A stretch of DNA of 64,000 nucleotides from NCBI RefSeq assembly GCF_003725775.1, contig NZ_RJSG01000002.1:1722593-1786592 (forward strand), given 5' to 3'. The notes below the pieces were generated by a model, which saw only the letters and a program-made list of their open reading frames with translations, was not told the DNA's origin and made no database searches. The number at the start of each line of letters is the position of its first letter. The stretch's first letter is position 1. The position numbers and the translations under genes are program-made. This stretch comes from Nocardioides marmorisolisilvae. GTDB lineage: Bacteria > Actinomycetota > Actinomycetes > Propionibacteriales > Nocardioidaceae. Shown piece by piece: positions 10,399 through 19,943 of the stretch.

Positions 10399-11883
10399 AT
10401 GAGCTCGCAGTGCGTCCTCGCCATCGACGCCGGCACGACCGGGGTCACCGCCGTCGTCGTCACCCCCGAGGGAACGATCGCCGCCAAGGGCTACCAGGAG
10501 TTCGCCCAGCACTTCCCTCAACCGGGCTGGGTGGAGCACTCCCCCGAGGAGATCTGGCAGGCGACGCTGGAGTCGACGCGCGCCGCGCTCAAGACCTGGG
10601 GCCGACCCGCCGAGGAGCTGGCCGGCATCGGCATCACCAACCAGCGCGAGACGATCCTGCTCTGGGACCGCGAGACCCTCGGGTCCCCGCGACGCGCGAT
10701 CGTCTGGCAGGACCGCCGCACCACCGAGATCTGCGAGCGCCTCAAGGCCGCCGGGCACGAGGAGCGGGTCGCCCGGTTGACCGGCCTGCGGCTCGATCCG
10801 TACTTCTCCGGGACCAAGCTGGCGTGGCTCGCCGAGCACGAGCCGAACACCTGGGCCCTGGTCACCGCCGGCCGGTACGCGATCGGCACCGTCGACTCCT
10901 ACCTCGTCGCCCGGATGACCCGCGGCACCTGGCACCTCACCGACGTCTCCAACGCGTCCCGCACGCTGCTCTTCGACCTGGAGCAGGGCGCCTGGTCCCC
11001 CGAGCTGTGCGACCTCTTCGGCGTACCGGCGGACGCCCTGCCGGAGGTCGTCGACTCCTGGGGCGAGCTGGCCCGCACCGACCCCCGCAGCTTCCTCGAC
11101 CTCGACCTTCCGATCGCCGGCATCGCCGGTGACCAGCAGTCCGCGCTGTTCGGGCAGACCTGCTTCGACGAGGGCGATTCCAAGTGCACCTACGGCACCG
11201 GGTCGTTCATCCTCACCAACACCGGGACCGCCGTCGAGCGCTCGGACGCCGGCCTGCTCTCCACCGCCGGCTGGCGGGACCCGTCCGGTGCGATCACCTA
11301 CGCCCTGGAGGGCGCGATCTTCGTGACCGGCGCCGCGGTGCAGTGGCTGCGCGACGGCCTGCAGATCGTCGGCACCGCGGCCGAGACCGCCGCCATCGCG
11401 GCGACCGTGCCGTCCTCCGACGGGGTCGTGTTCGTGCCGGCGCTGACCGGGTTGGGCGCCCCGCACTGGGACCCGACCGCGCGGGGCACGATCCTCGGCC
11501 TGACCCGCGGCACCACGCGCGCACACCTGGTCCGGGCGACCCTGGAGGCCATCACCTACGAGGTCCGCGACGTCGTCGACACGATGCCGCGGCTGACCTC
11601 GGTCGCCGTCGACGGCGGGGCCGCCGCCAACGACCTGCTCTGCCAGCTCCAGGCCGACCTGCTCGGCGTACCGGTGGAGCGGCCGAAGATCGTCGAGACC
11701 ACCGCACTGGGCGCTGCCTTCATGGCCGGCCTCGGCACCGGCGTCTGGAACAGCACCGAGGACCTGCGCGCCTCCTGGCAGCTCGACCGGGTCTTCGAGC
11801 CCGATCCGGCCGCCGCCGAGTCCACCGCGGCCGCCTACGCGCTGTGGCAGAAGGCGGTCAAGCGCAGCAAGAACTGGGCCTGA
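10399..11883 (+). CDS. glpK: Glycerol kinase
   Basis: Phosphorylates glycerol to sn-glycerol 3-phosphate with ATP. The 494-residue FGGY-family sequence has the N-terminal phosphate-binding motif DAGTTG, the substrate-contact segment NQRET, WQDRRT, YFSGTKLAWL, GDQQSALFGQ and TYGTGSF, and late GGAAANDLLCQ. The length is normal. CAGGAT at 10387-10392 lies 6 bases before the ATG and could give a second, leaderless start in addition to read-through from the DUF1028 gene. No glycerol facilitator or glycerol-3-phosphate dehydrogenase gene is adjacent. It converges on the coiled-coil gene with a 3-base gap. Confidence 0.96.
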   Translation: MSSQCVLAIDAGTTGVTAVVVTPEGTIAAKGYQEFAQHFPQPGWVEHSPEEIWQATLESTRAALKTWGRPAEELAGIGITNQRETILLWDRETLGSPRRAIVWQDRRTTEICERLKAAGHEERVARLTGLRLDPYFSGTKLAWLAEHEPNTWALVTAGRYAIGTVDSYLVARMTRGTWHLTDVSNASRTLLFDLEQGAWSPELCDLFGVPADALPEVVDSWGELARTDPRSFLDLDLPIAGIAGDQQSALFGQTCFDEGDSKCTYGTGSFILTNTGTAVERSDAGLLSTAGWRDPSGAITYALEGAIFVTGAAVQWLRDGLQIVGTAAETAAIAATVPSSDGVVFVPALTGLGAPHWDPTARGTILGLTRGTTRAHLVRATLEAITYEVRDVVDTMPRLTSVAVDGGAAANDLLCQLQADLLGVPVERPKIVETTALGAAFMAGLGTGVWNSTEDLRASWQLDRVFEPDPAAAESTAAAYALWQKAVKRSKNWA

Positions 11884-11886
11884 TCC

Positions 11887-12756
11887 TCAGCCCAGGTCGC
11901 TGAGCGCCTGCTCGGCGTCCTGGTGCTCCGCGACCGCGTCCTCGAGCTCGAGCCGGGCCTCCTCCTGGGCGCTCTCGGCCTCCTCGAGGTCGTCGTCGAC
12001 GCCGTCGATCTCGTCCTCGAGCACCGCGATCCGACGACGCAGCTCGTCGATCTCCCCGGCCAGCTGGAGCCGCCTCGCCTGGTCGCGCTCGATCCGGGCT
12101 GCCACCTCTTCGACCGCGAGCTCGGCGGCGGCGCGGGCGAGGGTCGCCTCGTGGACGCGCTCGCGGGCCTGCTCGCGGCGCACCGGCTCATCGCTGACCA
12201 CGTGCAGCGCGGGAGGCTTCCGTTCGACGGCCACGGCTTGGTGCCCGGTGGCCTCCGGTACGGCGCACACAGCAGCGACGTCCAGCTCGGAGACTCCGGT
12301 CGCGGTGAACGCGGTGACCACCAGGCCGCTGCGCAGCACCGCAGCCGCCACCGGGTCGAGCATGGCGGCGTTCAGCATCCCCTCGACCTGGTCCGCGACC
12401 GCGCCGGTGAGCCGGACGTCGTACTCGCGGACGAGCTCGCGCGCGGTCTGGGTCAGGGCTGCGGTGAGCTGCCGGCGCTGCCGGGTCAACGTCCGCAGCT
12501 CCTCCCCGTCGAGCGACTCGGCAGCCGCGCGCAACGACTCGGCCAGACCGAGGACCTGGTCGATCTGCGCGGACTCGCGGCGGACCAGGAGGTTCACGGC
12601 CCAGGCAGCGACCGACGGCTTGCGCAAGGTCTTGACCTGCTTGGCGAGGTCCTTGTCGGCCACCGCCTTCGCCTCGGCATCGCGGACGGCGATGAATTCG
12701 CTGGCCGGTACGGCGTAGACGCGATCCGCCACCTCCAGCAGGTCAGCCGAGCTCAT
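11887..12756 (-). CDS. Conserved actinobacterial coiled-coil protein of unknown function
   Basis: I do not recognise a named family. The 289-residue protein is almost wholly helical. Its N-terminus reads MSSADLLEVADRVYAVP, a conserved-looking segment KTLRKPSVAAWAVN follows at about 50-60, and residues about 190-285 form a long acidic coiled coil rich in Glu, Arg and Leu heptads. There are no membrane segments or enzyme motifs. ATG at 12756 overlaps the end of cinA by 14 bases, so the two are translationally coupled. A structural or adaptor role is plausible but unproven. Confidence 0.7.
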   Translation of the reverse strand: MSSADLLEVADRVYAVPASEFIAVRDAEAKAVADKDLAKQVKTLRKPSVAAWAVNLLVRRESAQIDQVLGLAESLRAAAESLDGEELRTLTRQRRQLTAALTQTARELVREYDVRLTGAVADQVEGMLNAAMLDPVAAAVLRSGLVVTAFTATGVSELDVAAVCAVPEATGHQAVAVERKPPALHVVSDEPVRREQARERVHEATLARAAAELAVEEVAARIERDQARRLQLAGEIDELRRRIAVLEDEIDGVDDDLEEAESAQEEARLELEDAVAEHQDAEQALSDLG

Positions 12757-13270
12757 CGGCCAACGCCTCCAACGCCGCCCGGCAGGCCTGCTGCCGGATC
12801 TCCGCACGACCGCCGTCCAGCGACAGCCGGTGCACCTGGACGCCGGTCGGTCCGGCGACCCCGACGTACACCGTGCCCACCGGCTTGTCGTCCTGCTTGT
12901 CCGGGCCGGCCACCCCGGTCGTGGACAACGCCCAGTCGACGTGCAGCAGGTCGCGCACCCCGGTGGCCATCTGCGAGGCGCAGTCCGCGGAGACGACCTG
13001 GGCGGCCGTGACCCCGAGCAGGTCGCGCTTGACCCGGGTCGCGTAGGTGGTCACGCTGCCGACGAACGTGGCCGAGGCCCCCGGCGTACCGCTGAGCAGG
13101 TCGGCCAGTCCCCCGCCGGTGAGCGACTCCGCACAGCCGACGGTCTCGCCCCGGGCGAGCAGCGCCTGGTGCACCCGGGCCGCCAGCGCCGCGGAGTCCG
13201 GCGCTGAGTCGGGCGCTGAGTCGGGCGCTGAGTCGGGCGCTGGATCGGGCGCGGGGTCCGAGGTGTCCAT
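12743..13270 (-). CDS. CinA-family nicotinamide-nucleotide amidohydrolase with repetitive N-terminal tail
   Basis: Corresponds to the C-terminal (PncC-like) domain of CinA, which deamidates NMN to nicotinate mononucleotide in pyridine-nucleotide recycling. Motifs visible are TVGCAESLTGGGL, SVTTYATRVKRDLLGV, and STTGVAGPDKQDDKPVGTVY. Residues 1-26 are a low-complexity tail of alternating Asp/Pro/Ala/Ser encoded by a 12-bp tandem repeat; the conserved domain starts after it. ATG 13270 is supported by a -10 hexamer 6 bases upstream, so the tail appears to be translated. Neighbourhood to pgsA/rimO/ftsK is the usual actinobacterial order, although a GH15 gene and a membrane-protein gene lie between. 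Confidence 0.9.
   Translation of the reverse strand: MDTSDPAPDPAPDSAPDSAPDSAPDSAALAARVHQALLARGETVGCAESLTGGGLADLLSGTPGASATFVGSVTTYATRVKRDLLGVTAAQVVSADCASQMATGVRDLLHVDWALSTTGVAGPDKQDDKPVGTVYVGVAGPTGVQVHRLSLDGGRAEIRQQACRAALEALADELG
13194..13253. repeat. Five tandem copies of a 12-bp unit inside the cinA 5' coding region
   Basis: Units of gagtcgggcgct, with the outer copies diverged, encode Asp-Ser-Ala-Pro repeats on the minus strand. The unit length keeps the frame, so gain or loss of copies would only change the tail length. Confidence 0.85.
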
Positions 13271-13282
13271 GGCCCCAGGCTA
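13268..13282 (-). promoter_or_regulatory. Leaderless promoter -10 of cinA
   Basis: On the minus strand TAGCCT (13277-13282) lies 6 bases before the ATG at 13270. Confidence 0.55.
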
Positions 13283-13310
13283 GGGCAGCGGCGGGTTGAG
13301 CCGGTCTGGC

Positions 13311-13326
13311 TAACCTCGACAGCATG
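13311..13326 (+). promoter_or_regulatory. Leaderless promoter -10 of the GH15 gene
   Basis: TAACCT at 13311-13316 lies 7 bases before the ATG at 13324. It is back to back with the cinA promoter. Confidence 0.6.
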
Positions 13327-15114
13327 GCGCTGGGCATCGAGGAGTACGCAGCGATCGGCGACCAGCACACCGTGGCCCTGGTCGGGATCGACGGCTCGGT
13401 GGACTGGTTGTGCCTACCGCGCTTCGACTCACCGTCCTGCTTCACCGCGTTGCTCGGCGACGCCGACGGCTCCCGGTGGCGGATCGGCGCCGCCGGTGAG
13501 CACCAGGCCTCGCGGCGCTACCTGCCGGGGTCGAACGTGCTGGAGACGACGATCACGACGGAGACCGGCGAGGCTCGGGTCATCGACCTGATGCCGATCG
13601 GCGACCGGCGCGCGGACCTGATCCGCCGCGTCACGGGCGTGCGCGGCACGGTGCGCCTCGCGCACGACCTCGTGATCCGCTTCGACTACGGCGAGATCCG
13701 GCCCTGGGTGCACCGCGAGATCGGCCCGGGTGGTGACGAGGTGCTGATCGCGGTCGCCGGGCCGGACAAGCTCGTGCTCACCGGGCCCCGGCTGCCCGCG
13801 GCCGCTGACGGCCGCCACGAGGACGAGTTCGAGGTCGGTGAGGGCGAGGTCCTCGACTTCACGCTGACCTGGGTGCCGTCGCACCGCGAGGTGCCGCCGC
13901 CCGTCGATGTGGACGAGCGGATCGAGCACACGCTGGCGGTCGACCGCGACTGGCTGCGGGCACGCTCGAACGGCGCTTACACCGAGGCCGTCGACCGCAG
14001 CCTGCTCACCCTGCGGTCGCTGACCCACGAGGACACCGGGGGCATCGTGGCCGCGGCCACGACATCGCTGCCCGAGGACTTCGGCGGATCACGGAACTGG
14101 GACTACCGCTACTCCTGGTTGCGCGACGCCTCGTTGACCGTCGAGGCGATGGTCGGCAGCGGCCACCCCGACACGGCCGGACCCTGGCGCGACTGGTTGC
14201 TCCGCGCGATCGCCGGGGACCCGGAGGACCTGCAGATCATGTACGCCGTCGACGGGAGCCGGCACCTGCCCGAGGTCGAGCTGCCGAACCTGGCCGGGTA
14301 CGCCGGTTCGAGGCCGGTACGGATCGGCAACGCCGCCGTCGGCCAGCGTCAGAGCGACGTCCTCGGAGAGGTTCTCGGCGCCCTGTCGGCCGCGCGCGGT
14401 GCCGGCCTGGAGGAGAACAGCGTCTCCTGGAGCCTGCAGTGCGCGCTGCTGGCCTCGCTCGGCGAGACCTGGGACCAGCCTGACCACGGCATCTGGGAGA
14501 TCCGCGGCCCGCAGCAGCACTTCACCCACAGCAAGGTGATGATGTGGGTCGCCTTCGACCGGATGGTGCGCGGGGTCGAGGAGCACGGGCTCGACGGGCC
14601 TGTCGAGCACTGGCGGGCCGTGCGGGACCGGATCGCCGCCGAGGTGCACGAGCGCGGCTACGACCCGGATCGGAACACCTTCACCCAGCACTACGCGACC
14701 CGCGAGGTCGACGCCTCCTTGCTGCTGCTCGGGCAGGTGGGCTTCGTCGCCGGGGACGACCCGCGCATGCTCGGCACCGTGGCGGCGGTCGAGGAGGACC
14801 TGCTCCGCGACGGTCTGCTGCTGCGCTACCGGACCAGTTCGGGGGTGGACGGCCTGCCGGGCGACGAGCACCCGTTCCTGGCCTGCTCGTTCTGGCTCGT
14901 CTCGGCCTACGCCCGGGCCGGGCGCCACCACGACGCCCGCGCGTTGATGGACCGGCTGCTCGCGCTGGGAAACGATGTCGGTCTGTTCAGCGAGGAGTAC
15001 GACCCGGTGAACGGGCGGATGGCCGGCAATTTCCCCCAGGCGTTCACCCACCTCACCCTGATCCGGGCTGCGCGAGACCTGAGCGCCCCGCGGAACGAGA
15101 CACCCGGGACCTAA
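13324..15114 (+). CDS. Glycoside hydrolase family 15 protein (glucoamylase/trehalase-like)
   Basis: A 596-residue cytoplasmic protein. The N-terminal beta domain (DGSVDWLCLPRFDSP) and the C-terminal (alpha/alpha)6 domain (NWDYRYSWLRDASLTVEAM at about 258-276, GNAAVGQRQSDVLGE, and the late GNFPQAFTHLTLI) are those of bacterial GH15 enzymes. Members hydrolyse terminal alpha-glucosidic bonds of starch-type glucans, and in mycobacteria some hydrolyse trehalose. The substrate cannot be decided here. There is no signal peptide, which favours an intracellular glycogen or trehalose role. A short hairpin overlaps the stop. The gene is inserted between cinA and pgsA relative to the common gene order. 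Confidence 0.88.
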   Translation: MALGIEEYAAIGDQHTVALVGIDGSVDWLCLPRFDSPSCFTALLGDADGSRWRIGAAGEHQASRRYLPGSNVLETTITTETGEARVIDLMPIGDRRADLIRRVTGVRGTVRLAHDLVIRFDYGEIRPWVHREIGPGGDEVLIAVAGPDKLVLTGPRLPAAADGRHEDEFEVGEGEVLDFTLTWVPSHREVPPPVDVDERIEHTLAVDRDWLRARSNGAYTEAVDRSLLTLRSLTHEDTGGIVAAATTSLPEDFGGSRNWDYRYSWLRDASLTVEAMVGSGHPDTAGPWRDWLLRAIAGDPEDLQIMYAVDGSRHLPEVELPNLAGYAGSRPVRIGNAAVGQRQSDVLGEVLGALSAARGAGLEENSVSWSLQCALLASLGETWDQPDHGIWEIRGPQQHFTHSKVMMWVAFDRMVRGVEEHGLDGPVEHWRAVRDRIAAEVHERGYDPDRNTFTQHYATREVDASLLLLGQVGFVAGDDPRMLGTVAAVEEDLLRDGLLLRYRTSSGVDGLPGDEHPFLACSFWLVSAYARAGRHHDARALMDRLLALGNDVGLFSEEYDPVNGRMAGNFPQAFTHLTLIRAARDLSAPRNETPGT

Positions 15115-15123
15115 GGCCCGGGT
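15102..15123 (+). terminator. Hairpin overlapping the GH15 stop codon
   Basis: A 7-bp stem ACCCGGG (15102-15108) with CCCGGGT (15117-15123). The TAA stop lies in the 8-base loop. Moderate strength, no T-tract. Confidence 0.45.
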
Positions 15124-15266
15124 CGGCTAGTGTGCGCTGCACGGCGGTCTAGTTCACCGTTGAGACCGGTCTGGACCATCGTTCCGGAACCGCGCCGGAC
15201 CTTAGGGGTTTCGGGGCGGCCCGGCCGACACTGGAGCGGTACAACCCCGGAGAATTCGGAGGATCC

Positions 15267-15995
15267 ATGGGCGAGATGGACATGGGCGACCAGAACGGCG
15301 CGCCTCTCGAGGCCGACACCACGACCGCCGAGCAGGTTTCACGCGAGGACTGGGCCGAGCAGCGCCGTGCCGAGGCGCGCGCCCACCTGGATCCCCCTTC
15401 GCACTTCGACACTCCTTCCTGGCTCGGTCCGAGCCAGCGGGAGTACGTGCCGCCGCAGGTCCCGGTCCAGCCGGAGCCGGTGCACGACCAGCTGCACGTG
15501 TACGCCCCGACCCCGATCGCCGACTCGGTCCCGGACGCCGCGCACTGGGTCGAGCACCGCAAGCCGCGGTTCTTCGTCGGAGCGCTCCTGAGCCTCGCGC
15601 TCCTCGGAGCCGTGGCCTCGCTCGTCTTCGCGATCGTCGCCCAGTCCGTCATCGCCGTCGGCGCGCTCGTCGGGTGCGCCGTCATCGCGGTGATCTTCCG
15701 CGGCGCCCTGATGTCGTCGGCGCTGACGACCGTCGACCTGAAGAGCTCCACGCTCAAGGTGCGCGAGGGCAACGAGCTCAGCGTCTTCAACCTGGCTGAC
15801 CCGGCCACCCGGGTCGAGGTGACGGGGACGCCGGGCAGCAGCTCCTGGAAGGTGGTGCTGGAGTCGGTGCACCACCGCGAGATCGTGCTCACCGCGGCGA
15901 ACGTGAACCCGGTGGAGTTCGACACGATCCTGCTGCACTACCGGGCCGTGGCCGAGCGCGAGCGCCAGGACCGGCACGACCGCTACAACCGCTGA
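15267..15995 (+). CDS. Hypothetical two-segment membrane protein
   Basis: I do not recognise a family. The 242-residue protein has an acidic, proline-rich N-terminal cytoplasmic region of about 105 residues (REDWAEQRRAEARAHLDPPS), two adjacent hydrophobic segments at about 107-128 and 130-147, and a beta-rich C-terminal domain of about 90 residues resembling a small PH-like membrane domain (DLKSSTLKVREGNELSVFNL). It ends in a basic tail. GGAGG lies 5 bases before the ATG at 15267. It converges on pgsA with a 15-base gap. A membrane-associated role is all that can be inferred. Confidence 0.75.
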   Translation: MGEMDMGDQNGAPLEADTTTAEQVSREDWAEQRRAEARAHLDPPSHFDTPSWLGPSQREYVPPQVPVQPEPVHDQLHVYAPTPIADSVPDAAHWVEHRKPRFFVGALLSLALLGAVASLVFAIVAQSVIAVGALVGCAVIAVIFRGALMSSALTTVDLKSSTLKVREGNELSVFNLADPATRVEVTGTPGSSSWKVVLESVHHREIVLTAANVNPVEFDTILLHYRAVAERERQDRHDRYNR

Positions 15996-16010
15996 CCCGT
16001 TCGAGGGCGC

Positions 16011-16613
16011 TCAGGCCGGCTGGTCGCTGGCCGTACGCCGGTAGCGGACGACGTCGCGGACGAACTCCGCGCCCGAGGTCATCGTGAGCACGACCGCAAC
16101 GGCGAGCAGCACGATCGCGAGCCACCAGACGATCTCGCCCGGCACGTCCCACCCGCCCGAGAGGTAGTGGAAGGGCGCGATCAGGCCGCCGAGAGCGAGG
16201 GCCTGCGCCATGGTCTTCACCTTGCCGCTCTGGTTCGCGGCCATCACGACCTGCTTGGCGATGGAGAGCCGCGCGACGGTGATCCCCCACTCCCGGATCA
16301 GCACCGGGACGGTGATCCACCACATCACCGGGTAGATGATCGAGAGGCCGACGAAGGCCATCCCGGTGATCGCCTTGTCGGCGATCGGGTCGGCGATCTT
16401 GCCGAAGTTGGTGATCAGGTTGTGCTTGCGGGCCAGGTCACCGTCGATCTTGTCGGTGATCATCGCGAGCGCGAACAGCACGTAGGCGACCCACCGCCAC
16501 CCGGCGCTGTCGCCGCCCTCGTGGAGCAGCGCCCAGCCGAAGAACGGGACCATCACGATGCGCAGAGTGGTCAGGGCGTTCGGCACGTTCCAGTTCGACT
16601 GCGTCTCTGCCAT
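16011..16613 (-). CDS. pgsA: CDP-diacylglycerol--glycerol-3-phosphate 3-phosphatidyltransferase
   Basis: Makes phosphatidylglycerol phosphate from CDP-diacylglycerol and glycerol 3-phosphate at the membrane. The 200-residue protein has several transmembrane helices and the CDP-alcohol phosphotransferase motif D-x2-DG-x2-AR-x8-G-x3-D-x3-D, readable as DKIDGDLAR then GKIADPIADK. Its position downstream of rimO and ftsK is the standard actinobacterial context and supports PgsA rather than a phosphatidylinositol-type paralogue. A GGAGGGAG site lies just before the ATG at 16613. The 53-base gap from rimO suggests the same transcript. Confidence 0.92.
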   Translation of the reverse strand: MAETQSNWNVPNALTTLRIVMVPFFGWALLHEGGDSAGWRWVAYVLFALAMITDKIDGDLARKHNLITNFGKIADPIADKAITGMAFVGLSIIYPVMWWITVPVLIREWGITVARLSIAKQVVMAANQSGKVKTMAQALALGGLIAPFHYLSGGWDVPGEIVWWLAIVLLAVAVVLTMTSGAEFVRDVVRYRRTASDQPA

Positions 16614-16666
16614 CGTGCTCCCCTCCCTCTCCTCGCGCGGTGCGTCCGCGGTCGACCTGCCTGGCC

Positions 16667-18124
16667 TCAGACCGGCTCGGCGACCAGGTCGACACCCTCG
16701 GTGGCGGTAACGACCGCCTCGATCATGTCACCCACCCGCACGTCGACGGACAGCCCGGTCAGCGTGGTGGACCCGTCGACCTCCGGACCCTGGCACGCGG
16801 CGCGTCCTTCGGCCAGCAGATTTCCGGTTCCGTCCTCGTCCTCGAGGGCCTCGACCAGGACGACGACACGCTCCCCGATCCGCTCCTCGGCGCGCTGGGC
16901 GGTGAGCTCGTCGGTCAGGGCCCGCAGGTGCTCGACCCGCTCGGCGATCGCGTCCTCGTCCAGCTTCCCGTCGTAGGTCTCGGCCTCAGTGCCGTCCTCG
17001 TCGGAGTAGCCGAACACGCCGATCGCGTCGAGCCGCGCCTCGGTGACGAAGTCGCAGAGGGTCTCGAAGTCCGCCTCGGTCTCGCCCGGGAAGCCCACGA
17101 TGAAGTTCGACCGAACGCCGGCCAGCGGCGCGTGCTTGCGGACCTCGGCCAGCAGGTTTCCGAACGACTCCGGATCTCCGAAGCGTCGCATGGCCCGCAG
17201 CACGGTCGGCGAGGCGTGCTGGAAGGACAGGTCGAAGTAGTCCGCCACTCCCGGCGTCGTCGCGATCGCCGCGACCAACCCGGGACGGGTCTCGGCAGGC
17301 TGCAGGTAGGAGACCCGCACCCGCTCGACACCGTCGACGGCCGCGATCTCCGGAAGCATCGTCTCCAGCAGGCGGATGTCGCCGAGGTCCTTGCCGTAGG
17401 ACGTGGAGTTCTCCGAGACCAGGAACAGCTCCCTGACGCCCTGCTCGCCGAGCCAGCGCGCCTCGGCCAGCACATCGGCGGGTCGGCGCGAGACGAAGGA
17501 GCCGCGGAAGCTCGGGATCGCGCAGAACGAGCAGCGCCGGTCGCACCCGGACGCGAGCTTGAGCGGCGCCATCGGGCCGCCGTCGAGGCGTCGCCGGACC
17601 GCGCGCGGACCGGTCTGCGGGGCACCGGTCCCGATCTCGTCCACGGTCGCGACCTCGAAGCTGTGGCCGGGGACGACGACGTCGACCTCGACCCGCTCGG
17701 TGGGCGTGATCGGGAGCAGCTTGCGACGGTCGGACGGGGTGTGCGGGTGCTGCTGGTCGCCGGCCAGGATCGAGCGCAGCCGATCGGCGATGTCCGGGTA
17801 GGCGTCGAAGCCCAGGACCGCGTCCGCCTCGGGCAGCGAGTCGGCCAGCTCGGCGCCGTACCGCTCGGCGAGGCAGCCGACCGCGACCACGGACTTGGCC
17901 TGCCCGGAGTCCTTCAGGTCGGCGGCGGCCAGCAGCGTGTCGACCGAGTCCTTCTTGGCGGCCTCGACGAAGCCGCAGGTGTTGACCACCACCGTCTCGG
18001 CGTCCGACGGGTCCTCCACGAGCAGGAATCCGCCGGCCTCGAGCTGTCCGGCGAGCTCCTCGGAGTCGACCTCGTTGCGGGCGCAGCCGAGGGTCACCAG
18101 GGCGACAGTGTGGGGCTCAGTCAT
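16667..18124 (-). CDS. rimO: Ribosomal protein S12 methylthiotransferase
   Basis: A radical-SAM enzyme that adds a methylthio group to an aspartate of ribosomal protein S12. The 485-residue protein has the N-terminal UPF0004 domain with cysteines in TLGCARNE and NTCGFV, the radical-SAM triad Cys-x3-Cys-x2-Cys in [12 protein letters not shown], and a C-terminal TRAM-like domain. The YLQP and VGFPGET segments fit RimO better than the tRNA enzyme MiaB. It follows the RodZ-like gene by 37 bases on the same strand. A possible -10 (CATACT on the minus strand, 18135-18140) lies near the ATG. Confidence 0.94.
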   Translation of the reverse strand: MTEPHTVALVTLGCARNEVDSEELAGQLEAGGFLLVEDPSDAETVVVNTCGFVEAAKKDSVDTLLAAADLKDSGQAKSVVAVGCLAERYGAELADSLPEADAVLGFDAYPDIADRLRSILAGDQQHPHTPSDRRKLLPITPTERVEVDVVVPGHSFEVATVDEIGTGAPQTGPRAVRRRLDGGPMAPLKLASGCDRRCSFCAIPSFRGSFVSRRPADVLAEARWLGEQGVRELFLVSENSTSYGKDLGDIRLLETMLPEIAAVDGVERVRVSYLQPAETRPGLVAAIATTPGVADYFDLSFQHASPTVLRAMRRFGDPESFGNLLAEVRKHAPLAGVRSNFIVGFPGETEADFETLCDFVTEARLDAIGVFGYSDEDGTEAETYDGKLDEDAIAERVEHLRALTDELTAQRAEERIGERVVVLVEALEDEDGTGNLLAEGRAACQGPEVDGSTTLTGLSVDVRVGDMIEAVVTATEGVDLVAEPV

Positions 18125-18161
18125 ATCCGACAGAAGTATGCCGGTCCGGGGCGGGCTGGTC

Positions 18162-19943
18162 CTAACCGAACGACTTGGAGCCCTTGACCCCTGCCGTGCC
18201 GACGGTGCCCCGCGCCTTGCCCCGGACGGTGATCTCCACGGCTCCCGCGTTGTCGGCGGTCACCTTGAACGGGGCGAGACCGACGATCTTGCGTGCCTTT
18301 CCGAGCCCGAGGTCCCCGGACCACAGCACCTTGTGGGTACGGTCGCGGACCACCACGTGGGCCGGTGCGTGCGCGGCGGAGACCGTCATCTCGGTCGTCT
18401 TCATCAGCGGCGACGTGATCGGCTTCTGGTTGGCCGCGAGACCCGCGGTCTGGCTGCTGCCGTCCGGTGCGGCGGTCAGGTGCTCCGGGTCACCGGCGAA
18501 CAGGCGGGCCAGTCCCCAGACCATGGTCAGGCACAGCACCGAGCCGATCAGCAGGCTCCAGCGAGGTCCGCCGAGCGTGGCCCGCATGCCTCCCGACAGA
18601 CCCGAGGACAGCTCGGCCTCGAAGACGCGGCGGGCGTTGATCGGCGCCTGGGCGTAGCGCTCGTCGTAGGTCTTCATCAGCGGGTCCAGGGTCAGTCCCA
18701 GCACGCGCGAGATCGCGGTCAGGTGGCCGCGGGCGTAGAAGTCGCCACCGCACGGACCGAAGTCGTCGACCTCGATCGCCTCGAGCACGTGCGGACGGAT
18801 CCGGGTGCGCTGGCTCAGCTCCTCGATGCTCATGTCGAGCATCTCGCGGGCGTGCAGGACCTTCGGGCCGATCACCGGCACCAGTGCCGGCACGACCGGG
18901 TCGGCGAAGTCGTCGATCAGCACCTCGATGTCGACCGGGAACTCCTCGAGCGGGGCGTCCATCGCGGAACGCTGCTCGGGAACGTCGGGGACGGCCTCGG
19001 GAGTGATCTCCACGACCGGAGCCTCGATCCGGACGTCCACCCGGGTCGGGCGGTACAGGTCCCGCAGCGGTGCGACGGGCTCGGGCAGGAGCGGCTCCTC
19101 CGGCGGCGGCGGGAGCTCCTCGACCTCCATCTCCGGCTCGACGATCTCCGGCTCGACGATCTCCGGCTCGACCAGCTCGAGCTGGGGCTCCGGGTCAGGC
19201 TCGGCCAGGTCCTCGGGCTCCACGACCTCACCGGTGACGACCTCGGGCTCGTCCCAGCCGTCCTGCGGCGGCGCGGTGAACGTGATCGCGTCCGGGACCC
19301 AGGTCGGCGCCACCAGCGGCTCGGGCCGCTCCTGGACCGGCGGCTCGTCCAGGTTCGAGAGGTCGCGTCCGCGCAGGCTGACCACCTCGGTGCGCCCGGC
19401 GGCGTGCAGCTCCAGGTCGGCGGCGAGGTCGGTGCTGTCGGTGACGGTCGCCATCCCGAGCGGGAAGGCCAGCTGGGCGCCGTACCAGAGCTCGTTCCAG
19501 CGCAGGTGCGCCTGCGCCACCGAGCCGAGTCCGTCGAGCAGTCGGGACGGGTCCCGCAGCACCACGACCATCCGCCCGTCGCGCAGTGGCGACTCGGCGT
19601 ACTCGACGACGACCTGACGCACCGCGGACCACGGGAGCCCGCGCCAGGTGTAGCCGATCCGCAGTCGCAGACCCTGGTCGTCCGCGACCACCACGGGAAG
19701 CCGGGCTGCGGCCAGGGCCGGCAGGTGCCAGCCCGCGACCAGGACCATCAGCAGCCCGATGATCACGTCGAACGGCGAGGAGCCGCGGATCAGGTAGGCC
19801 AGTCCGAGCAGCATCGCCAGCCCGCCCACGACCCCGCTGAGCAGGACGTTGCGGCGCAGCGACACCACGTCGTGGTCGTCGGCGTCGAAGTGCGCGTTGC
19901 TGTGCGAATTCCTGTGCGAGCGTGCGTGCGTCGTGGTGCTCAC
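18162..19943 (-). CDS. RodZ-like helix-turn-helix membrane protein with extra N-terminal membrane/PH-like module
   Basis: A 593-residue composite. Residues 32-52 and 57-80 are two membrane segments, followed by a PH-like beta domain at about 82-190 ([19 protein letters not shown]). Residues 200-345 are a Pro/Glu-rich acidic linker containing [13 protein letters not shown]. Residues 358-430 match the HTH_25 domain of RodZ ([20 protein letters not shown], then [16 protein letters not shown]). Residues 462-483 are a third membrane segment, and the last 100 residues form an extracytoplasmic RodZ-type beta domain. Classical RodZ lacks the front module. It starts at GTG 19943, overlapping the ftsK stop by 4 bases, so it is coupled to the division/DNA-translocation gene. 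A cell-shape or division role is inferred. Confidence 0.82.
   Translation of the reverse strand: MSTTTHARSHRNSHSNAHFDADDHDVVSLRRNVLLSGVVGGLAMLLGLAYLIRGSSPFDVIIGLLMVLVAGWHLPALAAARLPVVVADDQGLRLRIGYTWRGLPWSAVRQVVVEYAESPLRDGRMVVVLRDPSRLLDGLGSVAQAHLRWNELWYGAQLAFPLGMATVTDSTDLAADLELHAAGRTEVVSLRGRDLSNLDEPPVQERPEPLVAPTWVPDAITFTAPPQDGWDEPEVVTGEVVEPEDLAEPDPEPQLELVEPEIVEPEIVEPEMEVEELPPPPEEPLLPEPVAPLRDLYRPTRVDVRIEAPVVEITPEAVPDVPEQRSAMDAPLEEFPVDIEVLIDDFADPVVPALVPVIGPKVLHAREMLDMSIEELSQRTRIRPHVLEAIEVDDFGPCGGDFYARGHLTAISRVLGLTLDPLMKTYDERYAQAPINARRVFEAELSSGLSGGMRATLGGPRWSLLIGSVLCLTMVWGLARLFAGDPEHLTAAPDGSSQTAGLAANQKPITSPLMKTTEMTVSAAHAPAHVVVRDRTHKVLWSGDLGLGKARKIVGLAPFKVTADNAGAVEITVRGKARGTVGTAGVKGSKSFG

Noticed and set aside
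13194-13253. Possible CRISPR-like array
   Set aside because: The units are 12 bp, contiguous without spacers and in frame inside cinA.
13324-15114. Calling the GH15 gene a trehalase
   Set aside because: Glucoamylase and trehalase members cannot be told apart from the motifs visible here.
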